Shown one piece after another: positions 31,569 through 41,106 of a DNA stretch of 64,000 bases. Both the position numbers and the translations under genes were made by a program. The notes beneath the pieces were generated by a model, which made no database searches, was not told the DNA's origin, and saw only the letters and a list, made by a program, of their open reading frames with translations. This DNA is from Pedomonas mirosovicensis. GTDB taxonomy: Bacteria > Pseudomonadota > Alphaproteobacteria > Sphingomonadales > Sphingomonadaceae. Numbering within the stretch: the first letter of the stretch is position 1; each line of letters starts with the position of its first letter. Location: NCBI RefSeq assembly GCF_022569295.1, contig NZ_JAKFIA010000001.1:1813001-1877000 (forward strand), in the 5' to 3' direction.

Positions 31569-32381
31569 TCAGCCGCGCTGTGCCTTGATGCCCTGCGCCA
31601 CCAGCTTGTGCAGGCGCGATTGCAGATGGGCGTTGCCCGCCACAACCTCACCGGTTTTCAGCATCTGCTCGCCACCACGGAAGTCGGAGACGAAACCACC
31701 CGCCTCGCGGATCAGCAGGATGCCCGCCGCAATATCCCACGGCTGGAGGCTGTCCTCCCAGAAGGCATCGAACCGGCCGGCCGCCACATAGGCAAGATCG
31801 AGGCTCGCCGCGCCGAACCGGCGCACGCCCGCCACTTCCTGCATCACGGCACTGAGAATGGCGCTGAAGCGCTCATGGTCGCCATGGCCATGGTACGGGA
31901 TGCCCGTCGCCACAACGGCCTGACGCATGTCCTGGCGGCCCGAAACGCGCAGGCGGCGCTCGCCCAGCCACGCGCCCTTGCCCTTCTCGGCCCAGAAGGT
32001 CTCATCGGTCAGCGGGTTGTAAACCACGCCCGCAATGATCTCGCCATGTTCTTCCAGCGCCACCGAGATGCCGTAGTGCGGAATGCCGTGGAGGAAATTG
32101 GTGGTGCCATCAAGCGGATCGACGATCCAGCGCGGCATATCGGGCGTGCTGCCCGCCTCTTCGCCGGATTCTTCCATCAGAAAGCCGAAGTCCGGCCGGG
32201 CGCGCTTCAGCTCTTCCTTCAGAATGCGCTCAGCCTTCTGATCGGCCGCGCTCACGAAATCGGCCGGGCCCTTGCGGCTGACCTGAAGCTGCTCCACCTC
32301 GCCGAAGTCGCGCCGCAGGCTGCTGCCCGCCTTGCGGACGGCGCGCTCGATGACGGTAATCAGGGCAGATCGTATCGGCAT
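31569..32381 (-). CDS. suhB: Inositol monophosphatase family protein (SuhB-like)
   Basis: Mg2+-dependent, Li+-sensitive phosphatase of inositol phosphates or related sugar phosphates; cytoplasmic. In the 270-aa protein the metal-binding motifs are in order: LMEESGEE (about 68-75), WIVDPLDGTTNFLHGIP (about 85-101) and LQPWDIAAGILLIREAGG (about 212-229). E. coli SuhB also takes part in rRNA antitermination; whether this one does cannot be seen. It is followed by a strong terminator and preceded by efp, 152 nt away, on the same strand. Confidence 0.92.
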   Translation of the reverse strand: MPIRSALITVIERAVRKAGSSLRRDFGEVEQLQVSRKGPADFVSAADQKAERILKEELKRARPDFGFLMEESGEEAGSTPDMPRWIVDPLDGTTNFLHGIPHYGISVALEEHGEIIAGVVYNPLTDETFWAEKGKGAWLGERRLRVSGRQDMRQAVVATGIPYHGHGDHERFSAILSAVMQEVAGVRRFGAASLDLAYVAAGRFDAFWEDSLQPWDIAAGILLIREAGGFVSDFRGGEQMLKTGEVVAGNAHLQSRLHKLVAQGIKAQRG

Positions 32382-32533
32382 TCCAAATCCTCAAAACCAA
32401 AAGCCCCCTCCCCGTGTCCCCCGCACCAGATACATCCGGCGCGGCGCGGCTCAAGGGAGAGGGCCGTACACCATTTCCACTCATCGGGCCGGATCACGTC
32501 CGGCCCTTGGGTTCTGGCCCTGTCGCGCGGGAA

Positions 32534-33097
32534 TTAGTCCGCGCGGCGGACGTACTCGCGCTCGTAGACGTTGACGACGATCTTCTCGCCCGTCTCGATG
32601 AACGGCGGCACCATCACGCGCGCGCCATTCTCCAGCTTGGCAGGCTTGTAGGAAGAGGCAGCGGTCTGGCCCTTCACCACCGGATCGGCTTCCGCCACCG
32701 TCAGCGTCACCTGCTCCGGCAGCTTGATGGAGACCGGGCGCTCCTCGATGGACTCGATCACCACCTGCATACCATCGGCCAGGAAGTCGATTTCCTCGTC
32801 CATCAGGCTGGCGGGAATGACCACCTGCTCGAAGGTCTCGGTGTCCATGAAGGTCAGCTGATCGCCGTCACGGAACAGGAACTGGTAGTCCTTCGGGTCG
32901 AGGCGCACGCGCTCCACCGTCTCCGACGAGCGGAAGCGGTTGTTGCTCTTGCGGCCGTCATAGACGTTCTTCAGCTCCACCTGCATGTAGGCGCCGCCCT
33001 TGCCGGGCTGGGTGTGCTGAATCTTGACGGCGCGCCAGTGCGAGCCCTCGAATTCGATGATGTTGCCGGGGCGGATGTCAACGCCGCTGATCTTCAT
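32534..33097 (-). CDS. efp: Elongation factor P
   Basis: Relieves ribosome stalling at polyproline; binds between the P and E sites. The 187-aa protein has the KOW-like domain I with the loop [18 protein letters not shown] (about 28-45), whose Lys is the site modified by EpmA/B in some bacteria, then two OB-fold domains ending in the conserved [18 protein letters not shown]. No modification enzymes are in the window. Confidence 0.97.
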   Translation of the reverse strand: MKISGVDIRPGNIIEFEGSHWRAVKIQHTQPGKGGAYMQVELKNVYDGRKSNNRFRSSETVERVRLDPKDYQFLFRDGDQLTFMDTETFEQVVIPASLMDEEIDFLADGMQVVIESIEERPVSIKLPEQVTLTVAEADPVVKGQTAASSYKPAKLENGARVMVPPFIETGEKIVVNVYEREYVRRAD

Positions 33098-33218
33098 GGA
33101 ATTAACCCTAGCTTAAAGCTGCCGAAAGTTGGCGGGGCTTCTAGCAGGTCGGCAGCGCCAGCGCAATCGACCCCGCATGAAACGCCCCTTGACTTAGGGA
33201 AGCGCTGCCCTGCCCTGA

Positions 33219-33902
33219 TTATGCCGTACCGAACAATCGGTTGAACGCCGCAACCGCCGCAGCCGGTCCTTCAGGGTGCGCCCACACGCCCGCCGAGACG
33301 GCAAGGAAGTCCGCCCCCGCCTCGATCAGGGGCGCGGCATTCTCCGGCGTGATGCCGCCAATGGCAACGCACGGCAGTTCGGAAAGGGCGACCCACCAGG
33401 TGAGGATTTCCGGATCCGCCTGCGTCGGGGCTTGCTTGGTGGCGGTCGGGTAGAAGGCCCCGAACGCCACATAATCCGCCCCTGCCTCGCCCGCTTCCAT
33501 CGCCAGATGGCGGCTGTCGTGGCAGGTGACGCCAATGGTTTTGTCCGCCCCCAGCAGCGTGCGGGCAGCAGCCACGGAGCCGTCGGTCTGGCCCAGATGC
33601 ACGCCCTCCGCGCCGGATTTCTTCGCCAGGTCCGCCCGGTCATTGATGATGAGGGCGACTTCCGCCTCCTCGCACACCGGCAGCAGCGCCTCGGCGGCCT
33701 TTAGGATCTCATCGTCCGCCACGTCCTTGAGACGCAGCTGAAGCGCAGCGACCGCCCCGCCTTCCAGCGCCTGGCGGAAGGTTTTCACGAAGTCCTGCAC
33801 CACGATCTTCGGCGGGGTGATGAGATACAGCTGGCACGGTGGGCGCGGGTCTTCCCGCCCGAACTCGGTAATGTCGTGACCTTCGTTCTCTTCTTCCATC
33901 AT
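33219..33902 (-). CDS. thiE: Thiamine-phosphate synthase (ThiE-like)
   Basis: Joins HMP-pyrophosphate and the thiazole phosphate to make thiamine phosphate; TIM barrel, cytoplasmic. The ATG at 33902 gives 227 aa; the frame extends 29 codons further across a 17-bp tandem duplication without family likeness. Recognised blocks are ALQLRLKD (about 49-56), [24 protein letters not shown] (about 86-109), [33 protein letters not shown] (about 122-154) and [31 protein letters not shown]. TenI-type proteins are similar, so activity is likely but not certain. Confidence 0.85.
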   Translation of the reverse strand: MMEEENEGHDITEFGREDPRPPCQLYLITPPKIVVQDFVKTFRQALEGGAVAALQLRLKDVADDEILKAAEALLPVCEEAEVALIINDRADLAKKSGAEGVHLGQTDGSVAAARTLLGADKTIGVTCHDSRHLAMEAGEAGADYVAFGAFYPTATKQAPTQADPEILTWWVALSELPCVAIGGITPENAAPLIEAGADFLAVSAGVWAHPEGPAAAVAAFNRLFGTA

Positions 33903-33919
33903 GCCTGCCTCCGAAACCC

Positions 33920-33954
33920 CAGTGCCCTTAAACGGGCCAGTGCCCTTAAACGGG
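33920..33954. repeat. 17-bp tandem duplication upstream of thiE
   Basis: CAGTGCCCTTAAACGGG occurs twice back to back (33920-33936 and 33938-33954). It resembles the AAACGGGAGG flank of the palindromic repeats and may be a remnant of one. Confidence 0.6.
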
Positions 33955-34043
33955 AAAGGCCGCGCGAGTGAACCCTGTTCCCCCGGCACGGCCCTGCCCT
34001 TTTCAGCAACATCGGGCCGGCGTCAAGACCGGCCCGCCCCAGA

Positions 34044-34964
34044 CTATTCCTTGCCCAGGTAGATGTTGACGATCTTGTTCAGCATGGCGATCGCTTCCTC
34101 GCGCGGACGCTGGAAGACATTACGGCCGATGATCGAGCCGTTGCCGCCGCCGTCGCGGATGGCGCGGGCATCGTCGAACACCGAGTCAGCGCCCTTGGTC
34201 GCGCCGCCCGAGAACACCACGATCCGGCGACCGTTGAATGCCGACTGCATGACATGCTCGACGCGCTTGGCCTGCGAGGACAGGTCAATGCCGTGCTTCT
34301 CGTAGACCTTCTTGGCTTCCGGCTGCTCCAGATAGTTGCTCGGCAGCTTCACCTTGATAACGTGCGCGCCCATCAGCGCGGCCATGTGGGCGGCGTAGGC
34401 GCACACGTCCATGGCGGTCTCGCCCTCCTTGGAGAGGTCGCCGCCACGCGGGTACGACCACAGCACCACGGCGAGGCCCACCGACTTGGCCTCTTCGGCC
34501 AGATCGCGGAACTCTTCCATCATGTTGTAGCAGTCGTCCGAGCCCGGATAGATGGTGAAGCCGATAGCCGAGCAGCCCAGCTTCAGCGCGTCGTTGACCG
34601 TGGCGGTGACCGCCTGGTCCTTCATGCGCGACAGCGAGTTGGCCGAGTTCATCTTGAGGATGAGCGGGATCTGGCCGGCGACGCGGTCCGCCACCGCTTC
34701 CATCATGCCCAGCGGGGTCGCGTAGGCGTTCAACCCGGCGTCGATGGCGAGCTGCGGGTGGTACATCGGGTCATAGGCCGGCGGGTTGGGCGCAAAGGAG
34801 CGGGCCGGGCCATGCTCGAAGCCCTGGTCGACCGGCAGGATGACCATCTTGCCCGTGCCGCCCAGCTTGCCCGTGCCAAGGAGGCGAGCCAGGTTCGCCT
34901 TGGTGCCGGCGTTGTCGCTCTCATACCACGACAGGATTTCCTTAACGCGCTTCGTCACCTTCAT
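34044..34964 (-). CDS. fbaB: Class I fructose-bisphosphate aldolase (DhnA/FbaB type)
   Basis: Schiff-base aldolase that splits fructose 1,6-bisphosphate into two triose phosphates; glycolysis and gluconeogenesis. The 306-aa protein has GKMVILPVDQGFEHGPARSFAPNPPAYDP (about 38-66), IPLILKMNSANSL (about 99-111), VLWSYPRGG (about 167-175), the lysine strand GAHVIKVKLPSNY (about 197-209) and RIVVFSGGATKGADSVF (about 245-261). It follows pgk on the same strand, completing a tkt-gap-pgk-fba cluster. No zinc-type class II aldolase is in the window. Confidence 0.93.
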   Translation of the reverse strand: MKVTKRVKEILSWYESDNAGTKANLARLLGTGKLGGTGKMVILPVDQGFEHGPARSFAPNPPAYDPMYHPQLAIDAGLNAYATPLGMMEAVADRVAGQIPLILKMNSANSLSRMKDQAVTATVNDALKLGCSAIGFTIYPGSDDCYNMMEEFRDLAEEAKSVGLAVVLWSYPRGGDLSKEGETAMDVCAYAAHMAALMGAHVIKVKLPSNYLEQPEAKKVYEKHGIDLSSQAKRVEHVMQSAFNGRRIVVFSGGATKGADSVFDDARAIRDGGGNGSIIGRNVFQRPREEAIAMLNKIVNIYLGKE

Positions 34965-35063
34965 GAGTATTTTCCCTCGTCGAAATGTTTTTTATGGGTA
35001 TTTGAGTGCGGCCTGTTTACAGGACCGGTCGCGTCACGAAAACTTCAAAGAAGATCCGCAAGC

Positions 35064-35098
35064 CCCTGCCCGTTCAGGTTTTCCGAACCGGCAGGGGC
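35064..35098 (-). terminator. Hairpin after pgk
   Basis: Imperfect CCCCTGCCCGTTC..GAACCGGCAGGGG hairpin 14 nt past the pgk stop. It may separate pgk from fbaB. Confidence 0.5.
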
Positions 35099-35111
35099 CG
35101 CAATCAATGGA

Positions 35112-36308
35112 TCAGCCCTTCAGCGCCTCGACGCCCGGCAAGGCCTTGCCTTCCATCCACTCGAGGAAAGCGCCGCCTGCGGTCGAGACGAAGCTGAAGT
35201 CCTTGGCAACGCCCGCGTGGTTGAGCGCGGCCACCGTATCGCCGCCGCCGGCAACCGACAGCAGCGAGCCGCCCTGCGTCAGGGCCGCAGCGGTTCTGGC
35301 CAGCGCCACGGTTGCCTTGTCGAACGGCGTGGTCTCGAACGCGCCGAGCGGCCCGTTCCACACCAGCGTCTTGCACACCTTCAGCACATCGCCGAGGGCC
35401 TCCACAGCCGCCGGGCCCACGTCGAGGATCATCTCGTCGTCCGCTACCTCGTGAACATTGACCACGCGGTTCTCGGCATTGGCCTTGAACTCCTTGGCCA
35501 CCACCACGTCATACGGCAGATGCACGGTGCAGCCGGCTTCGTCCGCCTTGGCGAGGATGGAAAGCGCCGTCTCGGCCAGGTCATGCTCGCACAAGGACTT
35601 GCCCACCTTCACGCCGCGCGCGGCGAGGAACGTGTTGGCCATGCCGCCGCCGATGATGAGGTGGTCGACCTTGCCGACGAGGTTGGTCAGCACATCCAGC
35701 TTGGAGGAGACCTTCGCGCCGCCCACCACGGCCGCCACCGGCCGCTCCGGGTTGCCAAGGCCATTCTCCAGCGCGGTCAGCTCCTTCTCCATGGAACGGC
35801 CCGCATAGGCCGGGAGAAGGTGCGCCAGCGCCGCCGTCGAGGCGTGGGCGCGGTGCGCGGCGGAAAAGGCATCGTTGACGTAGATATCGCCGAGGCGCGC
35901 CATCGCCTTGGCCAATCCCTCGTCGTTCTTTTCTTCGCCCGCGTGGAAGCGGGTGTTCTCCAGCACCGCGACCGAACCGGCGGGCAGCGCGGCAACGGCG
36001 GCTTCGGCCTCAGCGCCCGCGCAGTCGTCGATGAAGGCCACGTCCCGGCCCAGCACAGCGCCCAGCGCCGGAGCGATGGGCGCGAGCGACATTTCAGGCA
36101 CGCGCTTGCCCTTGGGGCGGTCGAAGTGGCTGAGAACGAGAACGGTCGCGCCCTTGGCCAGCAGGTCTTTGATGGTCGGCGCGGTCGCTGACAGGCGCGT
36201 CGTATCGGTGACCCGGCCGTCCTGCACCGGCACGTTGAGGTCAGAGCGCACCAGGACCTTCTTGCCCGTCAGGTCATCCAGCGCGTCGATGGTGCGAAAG
36301 CTTGCCAT
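35112..36308 (-). CDS. pgk: Phosphoglycerate kinase
   Basis: Interconverts 1,3-bisphosphoglycerate + ADP and 3-phosphoglycerate + ATP. The 398-aa protein from [11 protein letters not shown] carries [11 protein letters not shown] (about 20-30), [24 protein letters not shown] (about 60-83), the substrate Arg block [13 protein letters not shown], the hinge [12 protein letters not shown] (about 193-204) and the C-terminal nucleotide loop [14 protein letters not shown] (about 358-371). An ATG eight codons upstream is less well placed. Full length, between gap and fbaB. Confidence 0.97.
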   Translation of the reverse strand: MASFRTIDALDDLTGKKVLVRSDLNVPVQDGRVTDTTRLSATAPTIKDLLAKGATVLVLSHFDRPKGKRVPEMSLAPIAPALGAVLGRDVAFIDDCAGAEAEAAVAALPAGSVAVLENTRFHAGEEKNDEGLAKAMARLGDIYVNDAFSAAHRAHASTAALAHLLPAYAGRSMEKELTALENGLGNPERPVAAVVGGAKVSSKLDVLTNLVGKVDHLIIGGGMANTFLAARGVKVGKSLCEHDLAETALSILAKADEAGCTVHLPYDVVVAKEFKANAENRVVNVHEVADDEMILDVGPAAVEALGDVLKVCKTLVWNGPLGAFETTPFDKATVALARTAAALTQGGSLLSVAGGGDTVAALNHAGVAKDFSFVSTAGGAFLEWMEGKALPGVEALKG

Positions 36309-36332
36309 GGAAATCCCCCTTGCGAACAGCAA

Positions 36333-36356
36333 GGACCCCCGCCGAAGCGGGGGTCC
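36333..36356. terminator. Perfect hairpin between gap and pgk
   Basis: GGACCCCCGC / GCGGGGGTCC around CGAA, 28 nt past the gap stop. There is no T tract, so it may reduce read-through or protect the upstream mRNA. Confidence 0.55.
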
Positions 36357-36384
36357 AGTACGCTTTAATCAGTATATGGTTCGC

Positions 36385-37395
36385 TTAGCCGATCTTGGCC
36401 ATGGCCACGGCCGTGTCGCTCATCCGGTTGGAGAAGCCCCACTCGTTGTCATACCAGGTCAGGATGCGGACGAACCGCTTGTCGATCACCTGGGTCTGGG
36501 TGGCATCGAAGTTGGACGAGAACGGGCTGTGGTTGAAGTCGATGGAGACCAGCTCCTCGGTCACATAGCCCAGCACGCCCTTGAGCGGACCGTTCTGCGA
36601 CGCGGCGCGGACCGCCTCGTTGATTTCCTCGGCGGTGGTGTCGCGGCCCGCGTCGAAGGTCAGGTCGACCACCGACACGTTCGGGGTCGGCACGCGGATC
36701 GAGGTACCGTCCAGCTTGCCCTTCAGCTCCGGCAGCACCAGGCCAAGCGCCTTGGCCGCGCCGGTGGAGGTCGGGATCATGGACACGGCGGCCGCGCGGG
36801 CGCGGCGGCGATCCTTGTGGATCTGGTCCAGAATGCGCTGATCGTTGGTGTAGGAGTGGATCGTGGTCATGAAGCCGCGCTCGATGCCCACGGCCTCATG
36901 CAGAACCTTGGCGACCGGCGCCAGACAGTTGGTGGTGCAGGACGCATTGGAGACGATCTTGTGCTCCGGCTTCAGGTTCTGGTGGTTCACGCCGTAAACG
37001 ACGGTGATGTCCTCGCCCTTGGCCGGGGCGGAGATCAGCACCTTCTTCGCGCCCGCTTCCAGGTGGGCCTTCGCCTTGTCGGCATCGGTGAAGATACCGG
37101 TGCATTCGAAGGCGATGTCCACGCCCAGATCCTTGTGCGGCAGCTTGGCCGGGTCGCGCTCGGCGGTGACGACGATCTCCTGGCCGTTGACGACCAGGTT
37201 ATTGCCCTTCACCTCGACCGTGCCAGGGAAAATGCCGTGCACGGAGTCATACTTCAGCAGGTGCGCGTTGTCGTCGGCCGAAGCCAGGTCATTGATCGCG
37301 ACCACCTGCACGTCGGTGCGACCCGACTCGAAGATCGCCCGCAGCACGTTGCGGCCGATACGTCCAAAGCCATTAATTGCAACCCGCACGGTCAT
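36385..37395 (-). CDS. gap: Glyceraldehyde-3-phosphate dehydrogenase, type I
   Basis: Phosphorylating dehydrogenase of glycolysis. The 336-aa protein has the NAD-binding [15 protein letters not shown] (about 5-19), the active-site [18 protein letters not shown] (Cys about 154), [37 protein letters not shown] with the catalytic His (about 180), and the terminal [12 protein letters not shown]. The plus-strand frame over it is a shadow. It is downstream of tkt by 45 nt. Confidence 0.97.
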   Translation of the reverse strand: MTVRVAINGFGRIGRNVLRAIFESGRTDVQVVAINDLASADDNAHLLKYDSVHGIFPGTVEVKGNNLVVNGQEIVVTAERDPAKLPHKDLGVDIAFECTGIFTDADKAKAHLEAGAKKVLISAPAKGEDITVVYGVNHQNLKPEHKIVSNASCTTNCLAPVAKVLHEAVGIERGFMTTIHSYTNDQRILDQIHKDRRRARAAAVSMIPTSTGAAKALGLVLPELKGKLDGTSIRVPTPNVSVVDLTFDAGRDTTAEEINEAVRAASQNGPLKGVLGYVTEELVSIDFNHSPFSSNFDATQTQVIDKRFVRILTWYDNEWGFSNRMSDTAVAMAKIG

Positions 37396-37440
37396 TTCCG
37401 CATTCTCCTCACTTTTTGCGCGAACCAGGGATGTGCGCGC

Positions 37441-39411
37441 CTATAACGCAGCCGTTACCGCTTCCGCAATCTTGTTGGCCGTCAAGCCGAAGAAATCATA
37501 TAGATCTTCAGCCGGGGCGCTGGCGCCGAAGCGATCAATGCCAAGCACAAGCCCGTCAGCACCCACATATTTCTCCCAACCGAATGGGGAAGCGGCTTCC
37601 ACCGCAACCTTGAGCGTGCCCGGCTTCAGGACATCACGACGATAGTCCGCCGGCTGGGCATCGAACAGCTCCCACGACGGCATGGAGACCACCTCCGCCG
37701 CCACGCCCTTCTCCGCCAGCAGGTCGGCCGCCTGAAGGGCGATATGCACTTCCGAGCCGGTGGCGATGAGCGTCACGCGGGCGTTCTCCGCCTCACGCAC
37801 GCGGTAGGCGCCGCGCGCCGAGCGGTTCTCGCCCGCCTCAACGCGAACCTGCGGCACGTTCTGGCGGGTCAGCGCCAGAATGGACGGGCCGTGGGCGTTC
37901 TCCAGCGCCAGCTGCCAGCACTCGGCGGTCTCCACCACGTCGGCCGGGCGGAACACCTTCACGTTCGGCATGGCGCGGAACGAGGCCAGATGCTCGATCG
38001 GCTGGTGGGTCGGGCCGTCCTCACCCAGACCAATGGAGTCGTGGGTCATCACGTAGACTACCCGCTGGTGCTGGATGGCCGACAGACGGATGGCCGGGCG
38101 GCAGTAGTCGGTGAACACCAGGAAGGTGCCGCCATAGGGAATGACGCCGCCGTGCAGCGCAAGGCCGTTCATGGCCGCAGCCATGCCGAACTCGCGGATG
38201 CCGTAGTGGATGTAACGGCCGCCGTAGGTATCCTTGTTGAGGATCGTCAGGCCCTTGGTCTTGGTGTTGTTGGAGCCGGTGAGGTCCGCCGAGCCGCCAA
38301 CGGTTTCCGGCAGGGCGGCGTTGATCGCCTCCAGCGCCATTTCAGAGGCCTTGCGGGTCGCCACCTTCTGCGGGTTGGCGATGAGGCCGTCGATATAGGC
38401 CTTGATCGCCTCGCGGAAGTTACCCGGCAGTTCGCCGCGCATCCGGCGCTCGAACTCGGCCCGAACGCTGGCATCAGCCTTGTTCAGACGCTCGATCCAG
38501 GCGGCGCGGTCGGCAGCGCCGCGCTTGCCCGCCGTGCGCCAGGCGTCCAGCACGTCGGCCGGAACCTCGAACGGCGCGTGGGCCCAGCCCAGCGTCTCGC
38601 GGGCGGCGGCCACTTCGCTCGCGCCCAGCGGCGAGCCGTGGGTGGCAGAGGTGCCCTGCTTGTTGGGCGCGCCGTAGCCGATCACGGTCTTGCAGCCGAT
38701 CAGCGACGGGCGCGGATCGTTCTGCGCGGCGCGAATCGCCTTCTCGATGGCTTCCGGATCGTGGCCGTCGATGGACTGGACATGCCAGCCCGCCGCGTCG
38801 AAGCGCTTGTTCATGTCCTCGGACGACGACAGCGAGATCGGGCCGTCGATGGAGATATTGTTGTCGTCCCACAGCACGATCAGGCGACCAAGGCCAAGGT
38901 GCCCCGCCAGCGAGATTGCTTCCTGAGAGACGCCTTCCATGAGGCAGCCGTCACCGGCGATCACGTAGGTATAGTGATCGACCAGATCATCGCCATACTG
39001 CGCGTTCAGGTGGCGCTCAGCCAGCGCGAAGCCGACGGAGGTGGCCAGGCCCTGCCCCAGCGGGCCGGTGGTCATCTCGACGCCCGGCAGCTCGCCATAT
39101 TCCGGGTGACCGGCGCACGGGCTGTGCAGCTGGCGGAAGTTCTTGAGATCGTCGATCGTCGGGCGCTCGTAGCCGGTCAGATACAGCAGCGAGTAAATCA
39201 GCATCGAGCCGTGCCCGGCCGACAGGATGAACCGGTCGCGGTCCGCCCAGTGGGAGTCGCTCGGGTCGTACTTCATCACCTTGGTGAACAGGACGGTGGC
39301 GACATCGGCCATGCCCATGGGCATGCCCGGATGACCCGACTTAGCTTTTTCGACCGCATCCATGCTCAGAGCACGGATGGCATTAGCCATATCTTTATGC
39401 GAAACAGTCAT
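37441..39411 (-). CDS. tkt: Transketolase
   Basis: Thiamine-diphosphate enzyme of the non-oxidative pentose phosphate path. The 656-aa protein has SGHPGMPMGMADVATVLF (about 25-42), GHGSMLIYSLLYLTGY, the ThDP/Mg motif IAGDGCLMEGVSQEAISLAGHLGLGRLIVLWDDNNISIDG (about 152-191), the central pyrimidine-binding TFLVFTDYCRPAIRLSAIQ and HDSIGLGEDGPTHQPIEHLASFRAMPN (about 454-480). It heads the cluster tkt-gap-pgk-fba and is divergent from the zapA group. Confidence 0.97.
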   Translation of the reverse strand: MTVSHKDMANAIRALSMDAVEKAKSGHPGMPMGMADVATVLFTKVMKYDPSDSHWADRDRFILSAGHGSMLIYSLLYLTGYERPTIDDLKNFRQLHSPCAGHPEYGELPGVEMTTGPLGQGLATSVGFALAERHLNAQYGDDLVDHYTYVIAGDGCLMEGVSQEAISLAGHLGLGRLIVLWDDNNISIDGPISLSSSEDMNKRFDAAGWHVQSIDGHDPEAIEKAIRAAQNDPRPSLIGCKTVIGYGAPNKQGTSATHGSPLGASEVAAARETLGWAHAPFEVPADVLDAWRTAGKRGAADRAAWIERLNKADASVRAEFERRMRGELPGNFREAIKAYIDGLIANPQKVATRKASEMALEAINAALPETVGGSADLTGSNNTKTKGLTILNKDTYGGRYIHYGIREFGMAAAMNGLALHGGVIPYGGTFLVFTDYCRPAIRLSAIQHQRVVYVMTHDSIGLGEDGPTHQPIEHLASFRAMPNVKVFRPADVVETAECWQLALENAHGPSILALTRQNVPQVRVEAGENRSARGAYRVREAENARVTLIATGSEVHIALQAADLLAEKGVAAEVVSMPSWELFDAQPADYRRDVLKPGTLKVAVEAASPFGWEKYVGADGLVLGIDRFGASAPAEDLYDFFGLTANKIAEAVTAAL

Positions 39412-39567
39412 GGCACTCGCTGCGATTGGACGCTGAAAATTGGGCGCACAATAGGCTCGGGCGCGCGAAGGTCAACTGCGCCAAAGCATCCGACGCACGG
39501 CGAGTTGACGCATTCAGGGGCACGGCCCTATGCTTTTTGGTGAATTTTCCAACGGATCAGGGCGAGA

Positions 39568-39921
39568 ATGACGTTGCAGAGTGCCACGGAGCGGCTCGAC
39601 GCCGCCGTCCAGTTGCTTGAGAGCAGAGTCGAAAACCGCGTGCGCGCGCTGCAAAGCGAGAATGCCGCGCTCCGCCTGGAGCGGGATACGCTCCTGGCGC
39701 AGTTTCAGGAGCTGCAGGCTGCGGCCGGGCCCGACCTGGAGGCGGCGAACGCTCTTCTCCAGGCCGAGATCGAGGCCATGGCGACGGCGCACGATGCCCT
39801 TCTGCAACGCTATAACGAACTCCAGCAGCAGCACGCCGTCCTCGAGCAGGCGGCGAACGAGGCGCTGGCGCGGGTCGATCGCCTGATCGTCGCGCTGGAT
39901 ACCGAATCCCCCGAGTCATAA
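39568..39921 (+). CDS. Small coiled-coil protein upstream of zapA
   Basis: A 117-aa, charged, nearly all-helical protein with heptad-like Leu/Ala spacing through most of its length (ATERLDAAVQLLESRVENRV..., LLQRYNELQQQHAVLEQAAN). No membrane segment or Cys. It ends 10 nt before zapA in the same operon, a position often filled by short coiled-coil proteins in alphaproteobacteria (DUF4164-like). A link to the Z-ring by analogy with ZapB is inference from position and shape only. Confidence 0.7.
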   Translation: MTLQSATERLDAAVQLLESRVENRVRALQSENAALRLERDTLLAQFQELQAAAGPDLEAANALLQAEIEAMATAHDALLQRYNELQQQHAVLEQAANEALARVDRLIVALDTESPES

Positions 39922-39931
39922 GGAGCCGTTT

Positions 39932-40270
39932 GTGGGTCAGGTCACGATTGCCGTTGGCGGCCGCCATTACTCCCTTGTCTGCGGCGATGGGGAAGAACAG
40001 CAGCTTCTGCGGCTCGCCGAGTATGTGGACCAGAAGGCCGAGACGCTCTCCGGCTCCCTTGGCCGCCTGAGCGAGGCAAGGCTGCTGCTGATGGCCTCCC
40101 TCCTCATCACCGACGAGCTGATGGAGCTGAAAAGCCAGCTTGCCGAACAGGGCGGCGGCAGCCTCAACGGTGCGGCCCACACCCATGAGGCCGAGCAGAA
40201 GATCGCCCGCCTCGCCGAACGGCTGGAATCTTTGGCTTTCAGTCTTGAGCAGCCGGCACACACCTCCTAA
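39932..40270 (+). CDS. zapA: Cell division protein ZapA
   Basis: FtsZ-bundling protein of the early division ring. The 112-aa protein starts with GTG and has the ZapA N-terminal domain (QVTIAVGGRHYSLVCGDGEEQQLLRLAEYVDQKAETLS, about 3-40), then RLLLMASLLITDELMELKSQL and a C-terminal coiled coil (about 75-112). GGAG is 7 nt before the GTG. It is followed by the 6S RNA locus and the 5-FCL gene, the order seen across proteobacteria. Confidence 0.93.
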   Translation: MGQVTIAVGGRHYSLVCGDGEEQQLLRLAEYVDQKAETLSGSLGRLSEARLLLMASLLITDELMELKSQLAEQGGGSLNGAAHTHEAEQKIARLAERLESLAFSLEQPAHTS

Positions 40271-40278
40271 ATTGGGTG

Positions 40279-40442
40279 TCGGCGGGCACTGCTGGGTGCG
40301 AGCGCAGCGACTATCCCTGAGGCGATATCAACATCCTAGGGGGCTGTCCCTGAACAGGTCCTGGCCTGACTTACACGGTCCCCACCTGACGTTACTGGCG
40401 TCAGAGGATACTCCAGCCAACGGCCCGAGCGGTCCCGCCACA
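40279..40442 (+). ncRNA. ssrS: 6S RNA (ssrS)
   Basis: Intergenic transcript locus between zapA and the 5-FCL gene, the classic 6S neighbourhood. The ends close by GGCGGG-C-ACTGC (40281-40292) pairing with GCGGT-CCCGCC (40429-40439), giving an 11-bp stem with one bulge. The middle (ATCCCTGAGG... CTAGGGGGCTGTCCCTG) can form the internal arm and open bubble that mimics a promoter for sigma-70 RNA polymerase. Exact ends are estimates. Confidence 0.72.
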
Positions 40443-40450
40443 TCTCGCTC

Positions 40451-41056
40451 ATGAACCACTCTCCCCCATCGAAAGCCGAGTTGCGCGCCGCCTTACGGCA
40501 GGTACGGCGCGACTACGTGCGCGCTCTGCGCGCCACAGGAGCGGAGGCGGAGCGCCATATTGCGGAACGTCTTGCGGCGCAGGTGCTGCCCCATCTGGCC
40601 GGCGCGCATATCGTTGCCGGCTACCGGCCGACGCCGTGGGAGATCGACCCCGGCGCGATCGAGGCGCAACTTCTGGGCGCGGGCGTCACCGTCGCCCTGC
40701 CCCGCACCACGCCCAATGCCCCGCTCATCTTCCACGCCATCGATCGGGACACGGTTATTACCCCCGGCCTCCATGGCATCCACGAGCCGCCATCGTCCGC
40801 CCCCGTGGTGGTGCCGGACGTGATTCTGGTGCCGCTGGTGGCGGTGGACCGGCGCGGCATCCGCATGGGCCAGGGCGGCGGACACTACGACCGCACGCTG
40901 GAGGCCCTGCGCGCGCAAAAACCCGTTCGCGCCATCGGCCTTGCCTTTGACGTGCAGTTGGTGGATCACCTGCCGGCCGAGCCGCACGACCAGCGCCTCG
41001 ATGCCCTGGCCACGCCCACCCAATGGCTGGAGTTCATGGGCGGCCGGTCCGGCTGA
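40451..41056 (+). CDS. 5-formyltetrahydrofolate cyclo-ligase
   Basis: ATP-dependent conversion of 5-formyl-THF to 5,10-methenyl-THF; cytoplasmic. The 201-aa protein has SKAELRAALRQVRRDYVRAL at the N-terminus (about 7-26), GYRPTPWEID (about 57-66), and the family fingerprint LVAVDRRGIRMGQGGGHYDRTLEAL (about 131-155) that binds ATP and folate. It follows the 6S RNA gene directly and may be cotranscribed with it, as ygfA is in E. coli. Confidence 0.93.
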   Translation: MNHSPPSKAELRAALRQVRRDYVRALRATGAEAERHIAERLAAQVLPHLAGAHIVAGYRPTPWEIDPGAIEAQLLGAGVTVALPRTTPNAPLIFHAIDRDTVITPGLHGIHEPPSSAPVVVPDVILVPLVAVDRRGIRMGQGGGHYDRTLEALRAQKPVRAIGLAFDVQLVDHLPAEPHDQRLDALATPTQWLEFMGGRSG

Positions 41057-41106
41057 GCGTCATCACCACGCCGGCCCTCACGCGTTTCATAAGGCGAGCC
41101 TTTTCC

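Noticed and set aside
31235-31651. 138-codon minus-strand frame upstream of nuoA
   Set aside because: It overlaps the suhB end and a perfect terminator, and its protein resembles nothing I recognise.
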